Positions 1-12,025 of a DNA stretch of 64,000 nucleotides are shown one piece after another. This stretch comes from Laccaria trichodermophora (lineage: Eukaryota > Basidiomycota > Agaricomycetes > Agaricales > Hydnangiaceae), in NCBI GenBank assembly GCA_018417955.1, contig JACTVC010000010.1:1314763-1378762 (forward strand). Direction: 5' to 3'. Numbering within the stretch: position 1 is the first letter of the stretch; each line of letters opens with the position of its first letter. The notes under the pieces were generated by a model. The model searched no databases and was not told the origin of the DNA. It saw nothing but the letters and a program-made list of their open reading frames with translations. The translations under genes and the position numbers were made by a program.

Positions 1-483
1 CCTTGACGCTTTCATTACCATTTCTTCTATTTTTCATTAGATGAATAATCATATATATCACATGGGTTGTTGGGAGGCCAATCACATGACCAATTGCCTA
101 AAATGGTCAAAAAATGAAAGTTGTAGCCCTGTACTGTAGCTTCCAGAATCTGTTTGAATTATGTTCTAGAGTGCTCCCTGTGTGGAGATATGATGTTAAA
201 CATTTTTCTCACTGCCGGCTTTTTTCAACCTTTATGTGTTTTTCTCCATGAAAACAAGACCAAACAATATAATTTCAACACATTTAGCAAGCCAAGAGAA
301 GAGGCTACAATTATGGTCTTGTGGGAAATTTGACCCAAAAAGGAAGGTGTATACCCTAATACCCTAAAAGGGAAACTGACAATGACAGACTACAATATTT
401 ACTGATAGACTACAAATGACCACAAAAGTCAGACTTAGACTACAAAATTTACTGTTGTGCACATTTTAAAGATTTTTGTTTAC

Positions 484-835
484 ATATTTTGTCTAGGACA
501 TCCACTAGAAAAGCTTGTAGTGTCTGCTTTTTCGTTACAAAAGTTTGTAGTGTCCACTTTTTTAGACTACAAAGGTTTGTAGTGTCCGCTTTTTAGACTA
601 CAAAAGTTTGTAGTGTCTGCTTTTTTAGACTACAAAGGTTTGTAGTGTCCGCTTTTTAGACTACAAAAGTTTGTAGTGTCCACTTTTTTAGACTACACAA
701 GTTTGTAGTGTCTGCTTTTTTAGACTACACAAGTTTGTAGTGTCTGCTTTTTTAGACTACACAACTTTATAGGGTCTGCTTTTTGAGACTACAAATTTTT
801 GTAGTCTGCTTGTCTGACATGTACTTTCTGGTGTC
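484..835. repeat. TTTGTAGTGTCYGCTTTTT repeat cluster in FB1-A
   Basis: About eight copies of a ~30-bp unit combine AGACTACAAAAGTTTGTAG, itself an inverted repeat, with TGTCCGCTTTTT or close variants. The mirror cluster lies at about 1690-2000. Related clusters occur in FB2 (18470-18810), FB3 (35130-36300) and at the window end (63899-64000), although these elements have different termini. Repeated short palindromes in a subterminal position suggest protein-binding sites, which is inference. Confidence 0.75.
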
Positions 836-2459
836 CTTGACTATGGTTCATGGGGATATGATTGAGAGATTGACATGACTTTGCATATTGTCTTGTTGCA
901 TCATGAGCTTTTGACATCATGCCCAAGCTGTCTTTCACATCAGGAGAGGCTATTCTTTGCTTTCATATGGATAGCTACTGTTCTATTTCTGAAGGCTACA
1001 GCACTGTGTGGATGGGCTGATTGGTCTTTGGAGATGTTCTTGCATTCAACACCAAAGTCACACCATGATGTACAAGGTTTGCCAAATTCAAGGTTGCTAA
1101 ATCCTGAATGAAGATTGACAAAGAGACATGGCCTTACTGTCATAACTACTGCCATGTCTCAAAACATACTCAACCCTGATAGTTAATTCTGATATGATCT
1201 CTGTGAGGTCTACAACCTTACTGTCATAGCTACTGCCATGTCTCAAAACATACTCAACCCTGATAGTCAATTTTGATATGATCTCTGTGAGCTCTACAAG
1301 ACTATGGATATTCCTAGCTGAATTCATGCATATCTTTTATCAATAGCCAATGATACATGACAGTAGGGCCAGGTCTCTTTGTCAATCTTCATTCAGGATT
1401 TAGCAACCTTGAATTTGGCAAACCTTGTACATCATGGTGTGACTTTGGTGTTGAATGCAAGAACATCTCCAAAGACCAATCAGCCCATCCACACAGTGCT
1501 GTAGCCTTCAGAAATAGAACAGTAGCTATCCATATGAAAGCAAAGAATAGCCTCTCCTGATGTGAAAGACAGCTTGGGCATGATGTCAAAAGCTCATGAT
1601 GCAACAAGACAATATGCAAAGTCATGTCAATCTCTCAATCATATCCCCATGAACCATAGTCAAGGACACCAGAAAGTACATGTCAGACAAGCAGACTACA
1701 AAAATTTGTAGTCTCAAAAAGCAGACCCTATAAAGTTGTGTAGTCTAAAAAAGCAGACACTACAAACTTGTGTAGTCTAAAAAAGCAGACACTACAAACT
1801 TGTGTAGTCTAAAAAAGTGGACACTACAAACTTTTGTAGTCTAAAAAGCGGACACTACAAACCTTTGTAGTCTAAAAAAGCAGACACTACAAACTTTTGT
1901 AGTCTAAAAAGCGGACACTACAAACCTTTGTAGTCTAAAAAAGTGGACACTACAAACTTTTGTAACGAAAAAGCAGACACTACAAGCTTTTCTAGTGGAT
2001 GTCCTAGACAAAATATGTAAACAAAAATCTTTAAAATGTGCACAACAGTAAATTTTGTAGTCTAAGTCTGACTTTTGTGGTCATTTGTAGTCTATCAGTA
2101 AATATTGTAGTCTGTCATTGTCAGTTTCCCTTTTAGGGTATTAGGGTATACACCTTCCTTTTTGGGTCAAATTTCCCACAAGACCATAATTGTAGCCTCT
2201 TCTCTTGGCTTGCTAAATGTGTTGAAATTATATTGTTTGGTCTTGTTTTCATGGAGAAAAACACATAAAGGTTGAAAAAAGCCGGCAGTGAGAAAAATGT
2301 TTAACATCATATCTCCACACAGGGAGCACTCTAGAACATAATTCAAACAGATTCTGGAAGCTACAGTACAGGGCTACAACTTTCATTTTTTGACCATTTT
2401 AGGCAATTGGTCATGTGATTGGCCTCCCAACAACCCATGTGATATATATGATTATTCAT

Positions 2460-3375
2460 CTAATGAAAAATAGAAGAAATGGTAATGAAAGCGTCAAGGA
2501 CCTAATGAAATATCCTAATGAGAAATCTAAGAAATAGTAATGAAAGAGCCAAAGCCTAATGAAATATCCAAATGAGAATTTTAAAGAAATAGTAATGAAA
2601 GCGCCAGAGGGCATAATGAAATATCCTAATGAAAAGGTAATGAAAGTGCCAGAGACCCTAATGAAATATCCCAATGAAAATTCAAAGAAATAGTAATGAA
2701 AGCGCCAGAGAGCATAATGAAATATCCTAATGAAAAGGTAATGAAAGCACCAGAGATCCTAATGAAATCTCCTAATGAAAATTGTAATGAAAGCGCCAGA
2801 GGGCATAATGAAATATCCTAATGAAAAGGGAATGAAAGTGCCAGAGACCCTAATGAAATATCCCAATGAAAAGGGAATGAAAGTGCCAGAGACCCTAATG
2901 AAATATCCCAATGAAAATTTAAAGAAATAGTAATGAAAGCGCCAGAGAGCATAATGAAATATCCTAATGAAAAGGGAATGAAAGCGCCAGAGATCCTAAT
3001 GAAATCTCCTAATGAAAATTGTAATGAAAGCACCAGAGGGCATAATGAAATATCCTAATGAAAGTGCCAGAGACTCTAATGAAATATCCCAATGAAAATT
3101 CAAAGAAATAGTAATGAAAGTGCCAGAGGGCATAATGAAATCTCCTAATGAAAAGGTAATGAAAGTGCCAGAGACCCTAATGAAATCTCCTAATGAAAAT
3201 ATTAATGAAAGCGCCAGAGAGCATAATGAAATATCCTAATGAAAAGGGAATGAAAGTGCCAGAGACCCTAATGAAATCTCCTAATGAAAATTCAAAGAAA
3301 TAGTAATGAAAGCACCAGAGGGCATAATGAAATATCCTAATGAAAGTGCCAGAGACTCTAATGAAATCTCTTTCA
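2460..3375. repeat. AATGAAA-type minisatellite in FB1-A arm
   Basis: Degenerate tandem units of about 40-45 bp are built from TAATGAAATATCCTAATGAA, a GTAATGAAAGCGCCAGAG-like block and spacer variants. The array is the subterminal part of the FB1 arm and reappears inverted at 27620-28760 and directly at 31130-32200 in FB1-B. It contains no credible ORF. Confidence 0.85.
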
Positions 3376-3761
3376 TAAAAACCTATGACATTAAACAGAA
3401 TGGCTGTAGGACAGTTGTCATAGATTAATCATAAATAGTGGTAGCCACTAGTGCTGCCATACCTTCTTGCTATGAAGAGACTCATGTCGACATGGGAGGG
3501 ACCTCTTCCGGAATCCATTTCGTCAGCAGACAAAGCAGGAGGTTGTTATTCAGTCCGTGAAATTGAAGAATTGGAGCGCGAAGTGGCTCGTTTCTACACC
3601 CAGTCCTTCTTCAACTTTTTTGGTCGTGCAGCCATTGTTCCTCGTCGACTTATCTAATGATTTTACGTTGTGGCCACATTTTGAACAGTTTTGGACGATA
3701 TCTATTACTACTTTTGTCAATCTATTGTTTTTTGTTATTCGCTCATGGAGGTGGCCCACAC

Positions 3762-6700
3762 ATGAAGACAATGCTACAGGTACGTGACACATTTATACTC
3801 TGCGTTGGTTGAGCCGATTCCCCCCCTTTTCACCCATACCACCTTAACCTGTTTATACATATGCCCCAGAACAACCAAACTTATCCGAATCGTGTAACGC
3901 GTTCCTGGAAGGCTACCATTCCTGACATTCCGCTTCCTGAAACCCACGCCAAACCTGGCACGAGGACTCGTGTGACGAAGGTTTGCATTCTTATCATCCG
4001 CCGATGCTTTTACCAATGCACAAGATGTAGAAGGCCCGTAAACACAAAACCATCGAAGCTGCTTCCAAGGTAGGAACGATTCGCACCTATGCAAGTGCTT
4101 TTTCTGACGCGTAAAATTCTAGAACTCTATGGATGTTGAATCGAAAGAACCTGAAGAGGTCGATATTGTTGCTGAGGTACTTAGATTCCTGTCTCACTCA
4201 ATGCCCTCCACTTACTTATAGGATGTAGACAGCCATGGAAACACCTGTCCTCGAAGAACGAGAAACAGATGAAGAACGTGACAGAGCTGGGGAACAGGGA
4301 GTGGCATTGAACGTCGACAATCCCATCCCTTCTACGAGTTTGTCTGCAGACATTCCAGATGTACGAAACTTTCTGTCACTTTGATGCCGCTATTCAATCA
4401 CATTTCAGACTGCGGCCGTTGATACTGGTGAACAATTTGTCGCCACTCTCTCTGTGAATTCTCGAGGACATAGGAACGAAGAGGTAAGATATTGTCTACC
4501 AACCCAATGCCCTTCTGATTGTGAAAACATAGAATGACGATAACGTCACTGCTACTACCTGCAACATACAGCCGCCTCAAAAACCGAGACCCATAAGACA
4601 GCAGATTCGTAACGGGCACGATTTACAGAACGACGACAACGAAGACGATCAATTCCTTTCATCCCGCAGAGGTTATCGCCAACTGCAATTCACTATTCGT
4701 GACAGCAGCCCAGACCCCGATGGTGTCGTCTTCAAGGGCTTCACTTCACGCATTCCGAAAGCCAGTAACAAAAAGGCTGACATCGACATGGAGGATGATC
4801 CTGACATGGAAGATCATCCTGCTCAAAACACAACCGTCACATCTTTTGAATTCCCTTCCACTACAACTCCAGCGCTTTCTTGCCCCGTGGCTCAAGCCCA
4901 TTTGTCGGATAAGCAAAACCCTAGCTTGGATGAGGAAGACGTTCCATATGTTGAAGAAAGCGAACCCAGCGGATCCGATTACGGGGAAACCGTCGCAGCT
5001 GCCCGTCTGAAATGTCAGGAGCGTATCGCTCTTCTAAGACGTGTGGATGATAAGAACTCTAAAGCTGCTGCGGCAACATCTCCTCCTCGTTTTACAGCTC
5101 AGCAGAAGTCCAAGGGCCGTGCCGATCCTGTCAGCAACAACGATTCTTCTGGTGTTGAGGATGATGGCGGTTCTGATGGGGAGAATCTAGCTGACGAGTC
5201 ATCAGAGAAGCCTGTTAGCAAGAAATCGAAGGATGCTGCCGACGTCGCTCGCCTTCTCAAAATGGCGTTGTTTGATTCAAATGATGAACGCCAATGTCAT
5301 TCCGACACTGAATCCGTACACAAACCCTCAAAACAGAAGTTAACTTGATCACGTTCATCTGCCAATGCTACCAATAATCATGACGAGGATGATGACGCTG
5401 ACGATGACGCCGATGCCGACGCCGATGCTGAAGATGACGCTGACGCCGATGCTGACGATGATGCCGACGCTGATGCTGATGCTGACGCCGACGCCGACGC
5501 CGACGACGAATTGGACACCCTTCGCCGCAAACCTGTACCCAAACCCACAAAAAAGAAGTCAACGCGATCACATTCATCTGCCAATGCCGCCAATAATCAC
5601 GACGAGGACGATGAGGCTGAGGCTGACGATGAATTGGAAACCCATCGCCACAAATCAGGTCCCCTCCCAAAGGCTGCAAAAGAGGCTGCCTTCGTAGCAC
5701 ATCAAGAGTATCTCGACAAGCTGGAAGCCTTGGCTTCTGAATATGATAAGCCTATGAAGCTTCTCCTTCAACTCGTCGCTCAAGAAGTCAAGACGAGTCA
5801 TCGTCTCAACCCTTGGTCAGCCTTCCAGCACTGGTACACCCGCTTTGGTAATGTCAAGAAAACAAAAGATAGTATGTATCTCCAATGTCCCCACCTCACT
5901 AGAAGCTGATGTAAATACAGTTTCTGCGCAAGCGTGGGCTAAGTTCGTTGCGAAACTTTATAAACAGGAGCTCGACTCTCTGGGAGAGAAACCTTCACAG
6001 CAAGATATTCATGAGCATTTTAAGGAACAACTTGATTATTATCGCAATGTTGTTGTGGCATTTTTGGAATCCAAGCGAGACGACGGAAAGTTCCCGCAGG
6101 TTATAAAGAAAGTTGTTGAGCCGTTTATCAAATTAGTATGTTATCACTCTCTTAACATCCTATCTCTCTCATACTAACATGTGTTTTAGGCCACCAGAGC
6201 TTACGAGGAGACGGGGATTCAAGTCTTTGGATTTGCAATTGATGTCAATGCCAATTCAACTTCAAGCTTGGCTTGGGGCGGTAGCCGCGAATACGAAAAG
6301 CTTCGTGAACGTTACAAGTCGTCTGTCGAGACCCAGCTGAGAGATTACGAGGGGATGTTCAAGATGGCAGAGATGGACCAGTGAATGGCAGGTTCCTCAA
6401 ACAGTCCATTGATACACGTTGAGCCGAAGTCCACTGAAAATAAGCGGGATTGCCTCATGCGAGTTCTTGGTGAATTTTTGCGCAGCGATCTAAGTAAGTT
6501 GTTTCTTTCATCATAAAGGCATCTTTAACATTGCTACATCAGTTGAAATCTTAACTGCCCGCAACGAAGAAGGTGGCAACATGAAGAAGGTTACCATGAA
6601 TTGGTCTTGGACTGACTTCGCGTTCAAGAACAAGGTCACCATTATTGGATGGGGTCTTGTAGATGACTTCCCCCGTGAAGGATTCACCTTGAAGGGGAAG

Positions 6701-8107
6701 GGGAAGGGGGAGGCGTTCTTCCAACGGATTGTTCAGTCCCGCGTTGATGAGTATAAGCGGAAGAGGGGAAGGCAGGTTAGCGATGACGAGGATATGGACT
6801 CATCACTCAAATCGCCATATGTTCGAATTGTGTCGTGGACCTCAGGCAAGTCTAATGTGCTTTTTTTTGTATTATCTTGCATCTAACACTACATGATAGA
6901 GCAACGAAAGCAATGTCTGATTAAACAGCAAGACATTCCCCTTGTTGTAGACATAACGGGGAAGGTCTTATCGACTGTTTACAATTCGAAAGTCTGGGCC
7001 AAGTCAGCCGAAGCCACTGGCCAGAAGCCTCACCAATCGGTCAGAACAGGGAGCGACGACGAAGAAGATTTTGCAGGACTCGCCACCAACCCCCCTTATC
7101 ACTGTCCAGCTCATAATCCTCGCCCAACCTTGCCTCACTCGCAAGGTTACCAGCAACGTGTGCCCAGCAACTGCTCCCCTCAGTCCCGATCTTCAATGGA
7201 CCCTCGTAATCAAGGTGGTTACCAACAACGCATGCCCAGCAATCCTGCTCCACACTCCCGAACTTCAGTGGACTCTCACGATCGTGTTGGTTACCAACAA
7301 CGAGCAGCCACTGACTCCGGTCTTCGCTCTCCTCACTCACGGGCTTTAGCGGATCCTGGCAATCATGGTCTGGACTACCCACGAGCATCAACCAACTCCG
7401 GTCCACGCTCTCCTCGCTTACAATCTTTGGCAGATTACAGTGATCGTGGTCAGGACTACCAACGAGCTCCCATAAATTCCCAAACCAACTCCCCTCACCC
7501 TCGATCTACAACAGATTTTTATGATCGTGAACAAACCCACCAACGGTGGGATACTGCAATTCTACCTCAGACGAAGAAGCCTTATCAACCAGATCCGGCG
7601 AACCATGATCGTCGTGGCTATAATCGAAACTTTTACACTGGCGTAGAAGACGATGAATATCGACATACGCATGATTTCACCCCTGGGCACAATCAGAGTC
7701 GCTACCACGAAATTGATGATGATTATCGCGGTGGTGCCCGTGAGGCATCTAATCCACCTCCACTCAACCGCCAGCATACCAGTCACAATGAGGATGGCCA
7801 TCGTCATCCCGATCGATACAATGCAGGCCCCGCACGCAGTCACTATGCCGTAGAAGACCCTCGCAATCTTGCAAAGCGGTCTTACAACGAAGAGGATGTG
7901 GGACATCCTGTCATGGGTGCTTCTTACCCTGAGCCACCTCCAAAGAAGCGTAAGATATCGCAGTTGGATAACGGCACTATCCGCAAGGTTGCTCCCTTGC
8001 CAGCACGGCGAATCCCATCTGGTGGTCGCCCGACCTCTCCAAACAACGGCAGGCCAGGCTCTTCGAAGGATTTGTTGAGAGGTTATCCTCTGAACGGAAG
8101 GCGCTAG
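3762..8107 (+). pseudogene. Broken multi-exon acidic nuclear-type protein gene
   Basis: About eleven exons can be joined in phase, approximately: 3762-3779, 3870-3980, 4031-4069, 4123-4176, 4229-4360, 4409-4483, 4533-5871, 5921-6135, 6190-6493, 6543-6845 and 6900-8107. The intron 6846-6899 has a GC-AG border with donor GCAAGT. The product would be a large, acidic, low-complexity protein. It includes an Asp/Ala repeat (about 5395-5505), helical segments after WSAFQHWYTRFG, and a basic, Pro/His/Arg/Tyr-rich tail with a PPPKKRKI nuclear-localisation-like motif near 7930. Two in-frame TGA codons interrupt it, at 5346-5348 and 6382-6384. The first aligns with CGA in an internal duplication (compare 5334-5400 with 5550-5610). 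I do not recognise a function. The first exon is uncertain. It is called a pseudogene because of the two stops, unless they are read through. Confidence 0.6.
5380..5610 (+). repeat. Internal duplication with GAYGCYGAC (Asp-Ala) microsatellite
   Basis: A block encoding SSANA-NNHDEDD occurs twice (about 5355-5395 and 5570-5605), separated by a GATGCC/GACGCT array encoding alternating Asp and Ala. The first copy has TGA where the second has CGA, and ACT where the second has ACG, showing C-to-T change at CpG in the first copy. The array lies inside exon 4533-5871 and keeps the frame. Confidence 0.7.
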
Positions 8108-8955
8108 TTTGACTTCGTCGTTTCATTCTCTATCTGAATATCTCATTCCCTAGTAGTCTACTTGGTTATCTCATTTGCTACCTTATGTTTTCAAGTATGA
8201 TTTATGATTGCTATGTTTTACTGAGTTCTATGCACTCTATGTAGTATGTTATTGTTAGAAAGGTTGATTTCCGTGACTGACAATCACCTTAGCAATTTTC
8301 TATCTGTTTGCGAAAGTTACAAGTACCTGTAGTATGTAAGTATTTATGTGCACAACACCAAGCAACATTGCAAATGCAGGTGGAGATTTGTAGTTCCTTC
8401 TATCAACCTGCTCAATGATAGCTGCTGTCAAAGCAATGTGAAATTTGGGACCTTCAATTCAAATCATATATAAACCTTCTTCCTAAATCAATTGAACTTC
8501 TCCTTATCATTGATTCAATATATATGAAAGTGCTAACTACTTTCAAAACATGTACATTGAAATATACCAGTTCATTCATTCAAGTCCTCTTCCCATGCTG
8601 ATAAGATGGACATTGAAACAAAAAACCATGAATTAAGTTATTAACTTGGGTACTTTGATCCTTGGGAGTCCCAGTGTACCAAAAAAAATCAGATGGGAAT
8701 CCCTTAGTTAAAGGAATCCCATGGAACAACTCCTAAGGGACTCCCACATCACTTGGATTCCCAAGACAGGAGAGGCCAATTATGGAAGTCCAGAAGAATA
8801 TCAGGGGAATCCCAAGGGAATACCTGGCTACCCCCAGGGGAATCCAATAAATAGGTGGGATATACCATGGTATTGGTCCCTCATAGGGTAGTCTTATAGG
8901 CATAGACTAACTACCCTAATAGGGTACCTTTAGGTGGTTGCCTGAAGTGAGAAAT
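8108..8955. other. Intergenic region, AT-rich, with GGGAATCC-rich stretch
   Basis: This is the 3' flank of the broken gene. No ORF of note. Positions 8640-8940 hold recurring GGGAATCCC/GGGACTCCC blocks and a GGGTACTTT ... AGGGTACCTTT pair near the ends, which may be a degraded small inverted-repeat element. No target duplication could be identified. Confidence 0.4.
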
Positions 8956-9255
8956 TCATCTTGAACGATTTAGCGAGAAAGCTGCTTCAGAATTGGCTGG
9001 CTCGACGCAAATTGACAACCAGAATGGTAAAATATCATTATGGTTTTTCTCTCCTACTTCATCGCGCTTTCTGTAGGTGATCATCACTATTTTTACGTTC
9101 GAGTGTGAGGTAAAAAAAGTAGAACTCAAAAACTGCTCTGACGAAATATCGGCCGCATTTTGTTCAGGCCTTTCCAAATGACGGATCTTTGGAAAGAAGA
9201 GATGACAAGTTCGTAAACTCGGGCCACCACATCCAACCTTGATGAACGACTTATG

Positions 9256-10239
9256 TTATGACATTCCCTGACATTCCCTCTTTAGATGTGAAGCCCTCTC
9301 AAATTGACAAATCTTTCTCCATTGATCGGCAGTACCAATTTCAATCCAAGGCAGTGACTTGTTGGAGGGTAAGCTACTGAATGCACGCAGAATAATCCGC
9401 TTTCGTTCAGATGCGCAATGATTAACCTCAATAGGCCAAGGGGCGTGGATCAGCTCAAGTACACGAGAAAGGTCCATCCGCGGGACGATCTCGAGGTATC
9501 GCGGACGTGGATTTGCCAAGTTTCGGTGCTGGGTAATGGATGATCGCTTTCAGGAAACAAGAATCGAACTACGTCAATGCGGTCCTTGGTTGGTGTGTCG
9601 GAATCTCGCTTTACAATTTCAGCTATCGCCTTAAGCACCGCAGCAGTCTTAATAGCACGGTGTAGACCACCAAGGGCGTGACTCCCATGGAGAGGCGGGT
9701 ACATGAGCACCATTCTGCCACTCCTAGTCTAAAAGCCGACGAGTCAGCTGGAAGCTGGAAAAAGCTCATTTGTTTTGTATGCGCGCTTACATTTAATCGG
9801 GCGTCAACGCTAGAGGGGGCTCTGAGCATAGCTTGTGAAGAGCATCGATTTTTTGCATTTTAGGGAGTTCCTGCAGGGGAGCACCAGTGTCAAGGGCTTT
9901 CCTGGACCTCTGTGATGAGAGTTTGAGGTTGGTCCTGAAGAGGAGGATGTTAATGGATGGTGGAGGCAATTTGCACAACTCCCACAATCCCCAACCAAAC
10001 AACTTTTTGACCTCTACGTCGTTGTGGTAGACTCGATAGATCTGGCGGTGGGATGAACATGCTATGTTGACGCACGTCATGGATGTCGTCATCGCGTCGA
10101 GGCATACTTGAGAATTAGAGTTGTCCAGTGCAAACGGCTGTAATATTGTGGCGCACAGCATTGTCGAACCGCAACTGTGGTGCTTGGTGTATAAATATTC
10201 CGCGCCGACCAGCAAGTCCAAGCCAAATCCGTCAGTCAT
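9256..10239 (-). pseudogene. Possible degraded minus-strand gene, unrecognised
   Basis: Three minus-strand reading segments follow one another: 10239-9793 (148 aa, with a plausible start near 10170), about 9713-9450, and 9519-9256. They have coding-like composition (e.g. ALDNSNSQVCLDAM; LPWIEIGTADQW). A possible intron runs from about 9810 to 9730, but the first segment meets a TAA just before the donor and the last two overlap in different frames. This could be one gene damaged by frameshifts or a gene whose splicing I cannot resolve. No domain was recognised. Confidence 0.25.
10190..10197 (+). promoter_or_regulatory. TATA box of the DUF6699-type gene
   Basis: TATAAATA lies 67-75 bp upstream of the ATG at 10265 and is followed by a CA/TC-rich leader, a typical fungal core-promoter arrangement. 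It supports 10265 as the start rather than the upstream in-frame ATG at 10121, which lies before the TATA box. Confidence 0.6.
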
Positions 10240-10264
10240 CGTCCACTTTTATAATACGCCAGCT

Positions 10265-11086
10265 ATGGACTCTCACCTCACTACGTCACTCTATAACAAT
10301 GTCTACATCGTACATCCACCCACTCCATCTATCCCACCAAACTACCCCAACGCCATCAGCTACACCCAATCACCAATAATTCCCAACTCGAACCCGTACC
10401 TTCTTTCTCCGTCCAACGCTGGCCCCAATTCTCTCCCTGCATCTCCCTATCATAACAATGCCGCCTCCCCCGGGTTCAACCAACAACAACCACCCATTGG
10501 CCAAAGCTCCTTCTGGCCTACCTCGCCTTCCTACCACCCACTCCCACTCTATCCCTCCATCCCATCTCCTCCCCTCCAAATCCATCCATACCTAAACGGC
10601 GAATTCCCTCTCATCTTCGACATCTCCCTACTCACATGCTCCCCAATGCTGTGCGTGGGCCCAAACCAAGCCATCACACTCTCCGACGAAGTGCTCAACC
10701 GACCCGCCACTCACCCGCCCATCACGCATCTACAAATCATATGCGACCGCATCCCGCAATGGCCCATTCACCTAGGTCAAGGATACAACGCCCTAAGCCC
10801 AAACCTCGGCTCTCTGCCCCCTATTAGGGTGGGCGATATCCTGGGGGAGATATGGCAGAACTTGCATGTGCAGGTCTCGCTTGAAGATTGGGTCAAGTTG
10901 AATATTGCGGAGCAGACGGAGGTGGCGAGGGCATGTACGACGAGGTGTAAGAATGCTGCGAGTCGCGGGATAATGGTTGACGCGGAGGGGGCGAAGAGGG
11001 TTGATTTTTTGTTGAAGGAGGTTTGGTTCAAGGGGTTGGTGAGGATTGAGGAGTCGTATGACCAGATGCTGTTGGTTGTTGCCTAG
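10265..11086 (+). CDS. DUF6699-type basidiomycete protein
   Basis: Single-exon ORF of 273 aa from ATG 10265, ending in TAG. Residues 1-110 are low-complexity (Pro, Ser, Asn, Tyr). The C-terminal ~150 residues have the pattern I associate with DUF6699: a hydrophobic strand after HPYLNGEFPLIFDISLLT, a PATHPPITHLQIIC strand, IPQWPI, a VGDILGEIWQNLHVQV helix, a helical segment with EQTEVARACTTRCKN, and the closing RVDFLLKEVWFKGLVR strand pair. This family is expanded in mushroom genomes and its function is unknown. No in-frame TGA or frameshift is seen, so it is the best candidate in the window for a working host gene. The neighbours give no functional hint. Confidence 0.75.
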   Translation: MDSHLTTSLYNNVYIVHPPTPSIPPNYPNAISYTQSPIIPNSNPYLLSPSNAGPNSLPASPYHNNAASPGFNQQQPPIGQSSFWPTSPSYHPLPLYPSIPSPPLQIHPYLNGEFPLIFDISLLTCSPMLCVGPNQAITLSDEVLNRPATHPPITHLQIICDRIPQWPIHLGQGYNALSPNLGSLPPIRVGDILGEIWQNLHVQVSLEDWVKLNIAEQTEVARACTTRCKNAASRGIMVDAEGAKRVDFLLKEVWFKGLVRIEESYDQMLLVVA

Positions 11087-12019
11087 ATAGAGGTTTGACA
11101 GGAACGTTGGCCTTGATTCGACGTGTTATCTTCATGGTATATAACTTGCTGTCCTAATTGTGTTTTGACGACCTGTAAAAGGACCTAGATGGATTGTGCT
11201 AGTAGAGGATTACGAGTATGCCTGTAGACCCCGTATGCTGCAGCTCGAGCAGTTAGCTTTAGTTGGCACCATTCTCCCGAGGGACCCGCATAGCAATAGA
11301 ATTTATCTTACGCTGATGTGACGAATCCCGCGCCTTTCATGGACGCTCACAAATCCCCTCATTCCGACTGTGGAGGGGGAAGAGAAGCATGGTAGGACGC
11401 TCATGTCGCCATTAACCAGTGAGATCAGAATTCTGTGGCCCATGAGAGGGGCAGGTGGCAGTGAAACATCTGAAATTGTAGGTGACTCAAATGAGGGAGT
11501 CGCACTGCGAATTCGATAAGAGGGCGGTGGAGGACTACGTGCAGTGACTGGTACTGCTAACTTTGTGGAGGTGGTACGGCGGGACGTTTATGGGGCAGAA
11601 GGGGCCCGTCGGTGAGTCCCCTTGAAGGGAGGTGGTGGCGTGTTGTTATATGCCATTGATCCTAGAACTGACGGAGTGCTGAACATCAGTCTGAGAGTGA
11701 GAACAAAAATTGTAAGTCCTTGCTTACCTACTGGTTTCATGAACAAGAGAACCAGAGGCGGAGAGTAAGACCTTTGCATCGTTTGAGTGATCTTCTTGAC
11801 AACCAATTGACAAAAATGGTCCCAAGGTTTCTTCAGTGCAACCTTTATAAAGGGAAGCGGCATCAAGCGTGTCGCACGGAAATCCAACACGACCACTGCG
11901 TTGTAAGTACGTGCGTGTTGAAATCGGAAGGACAGAGGCACACGTGAGCGCGTCTGTCAGATTACGTAAACAGACATGACACAGTGATGCCAGGCATTGG
12001 CTGGCAACCACTGCCAGCT
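11087..12019. other. Intergenic region
   Basis: No convincing gene. A minus-strand ORF of 117 aa (11588-11941) has no recognisable features and no supporting context, so it is not called. The last bases before 12026 are the left target-site copy of the inverted-repeat element that follows. Confidence 0.5.
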
Positions 12020-12025
12020 CAAAAC

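Larger units (their letters stand above)
1..3453. mobile_element. Foldback element FB1-A, left end outside window
   Basis: Positions 1-1143 are the near-perfect reverse complement of about 1357-2500, separated by a loop of about 210 bp (1144-1356). The right arm continues to 3453 through a long TTTCATTA-type repeat array. The same sequence occurs as a complete element at 27545-32271, so this is a second copy in the opposite loop orientation whose first ~900 bp lie before the window. The right terminus reads AGTGGTAGCCACTAGTG, i.e. CACTAGTGGCTACC inward, matching the left end of FB1-B. No coding capacity is visible; the short mirrored ORFs in it are by-products of the palindrome. I infer a non-autonomous DNA transposon. 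Confidence 0.85.

Noticed and set aside
5365..5700. Asp-Ala-region ORFs on the other frames and strand (Ser/Ala and Arg/His repeats)
   Set aside because: Shadow translations of the GAYGCY microsatellite in the real exon.
5346..6384. Introns that would remove the TGA codons
   Set aside because: No GT-AG pair of workable length surrounds 5346, 6382, 49533 or 62615; reading continues in the same frame on both sides.
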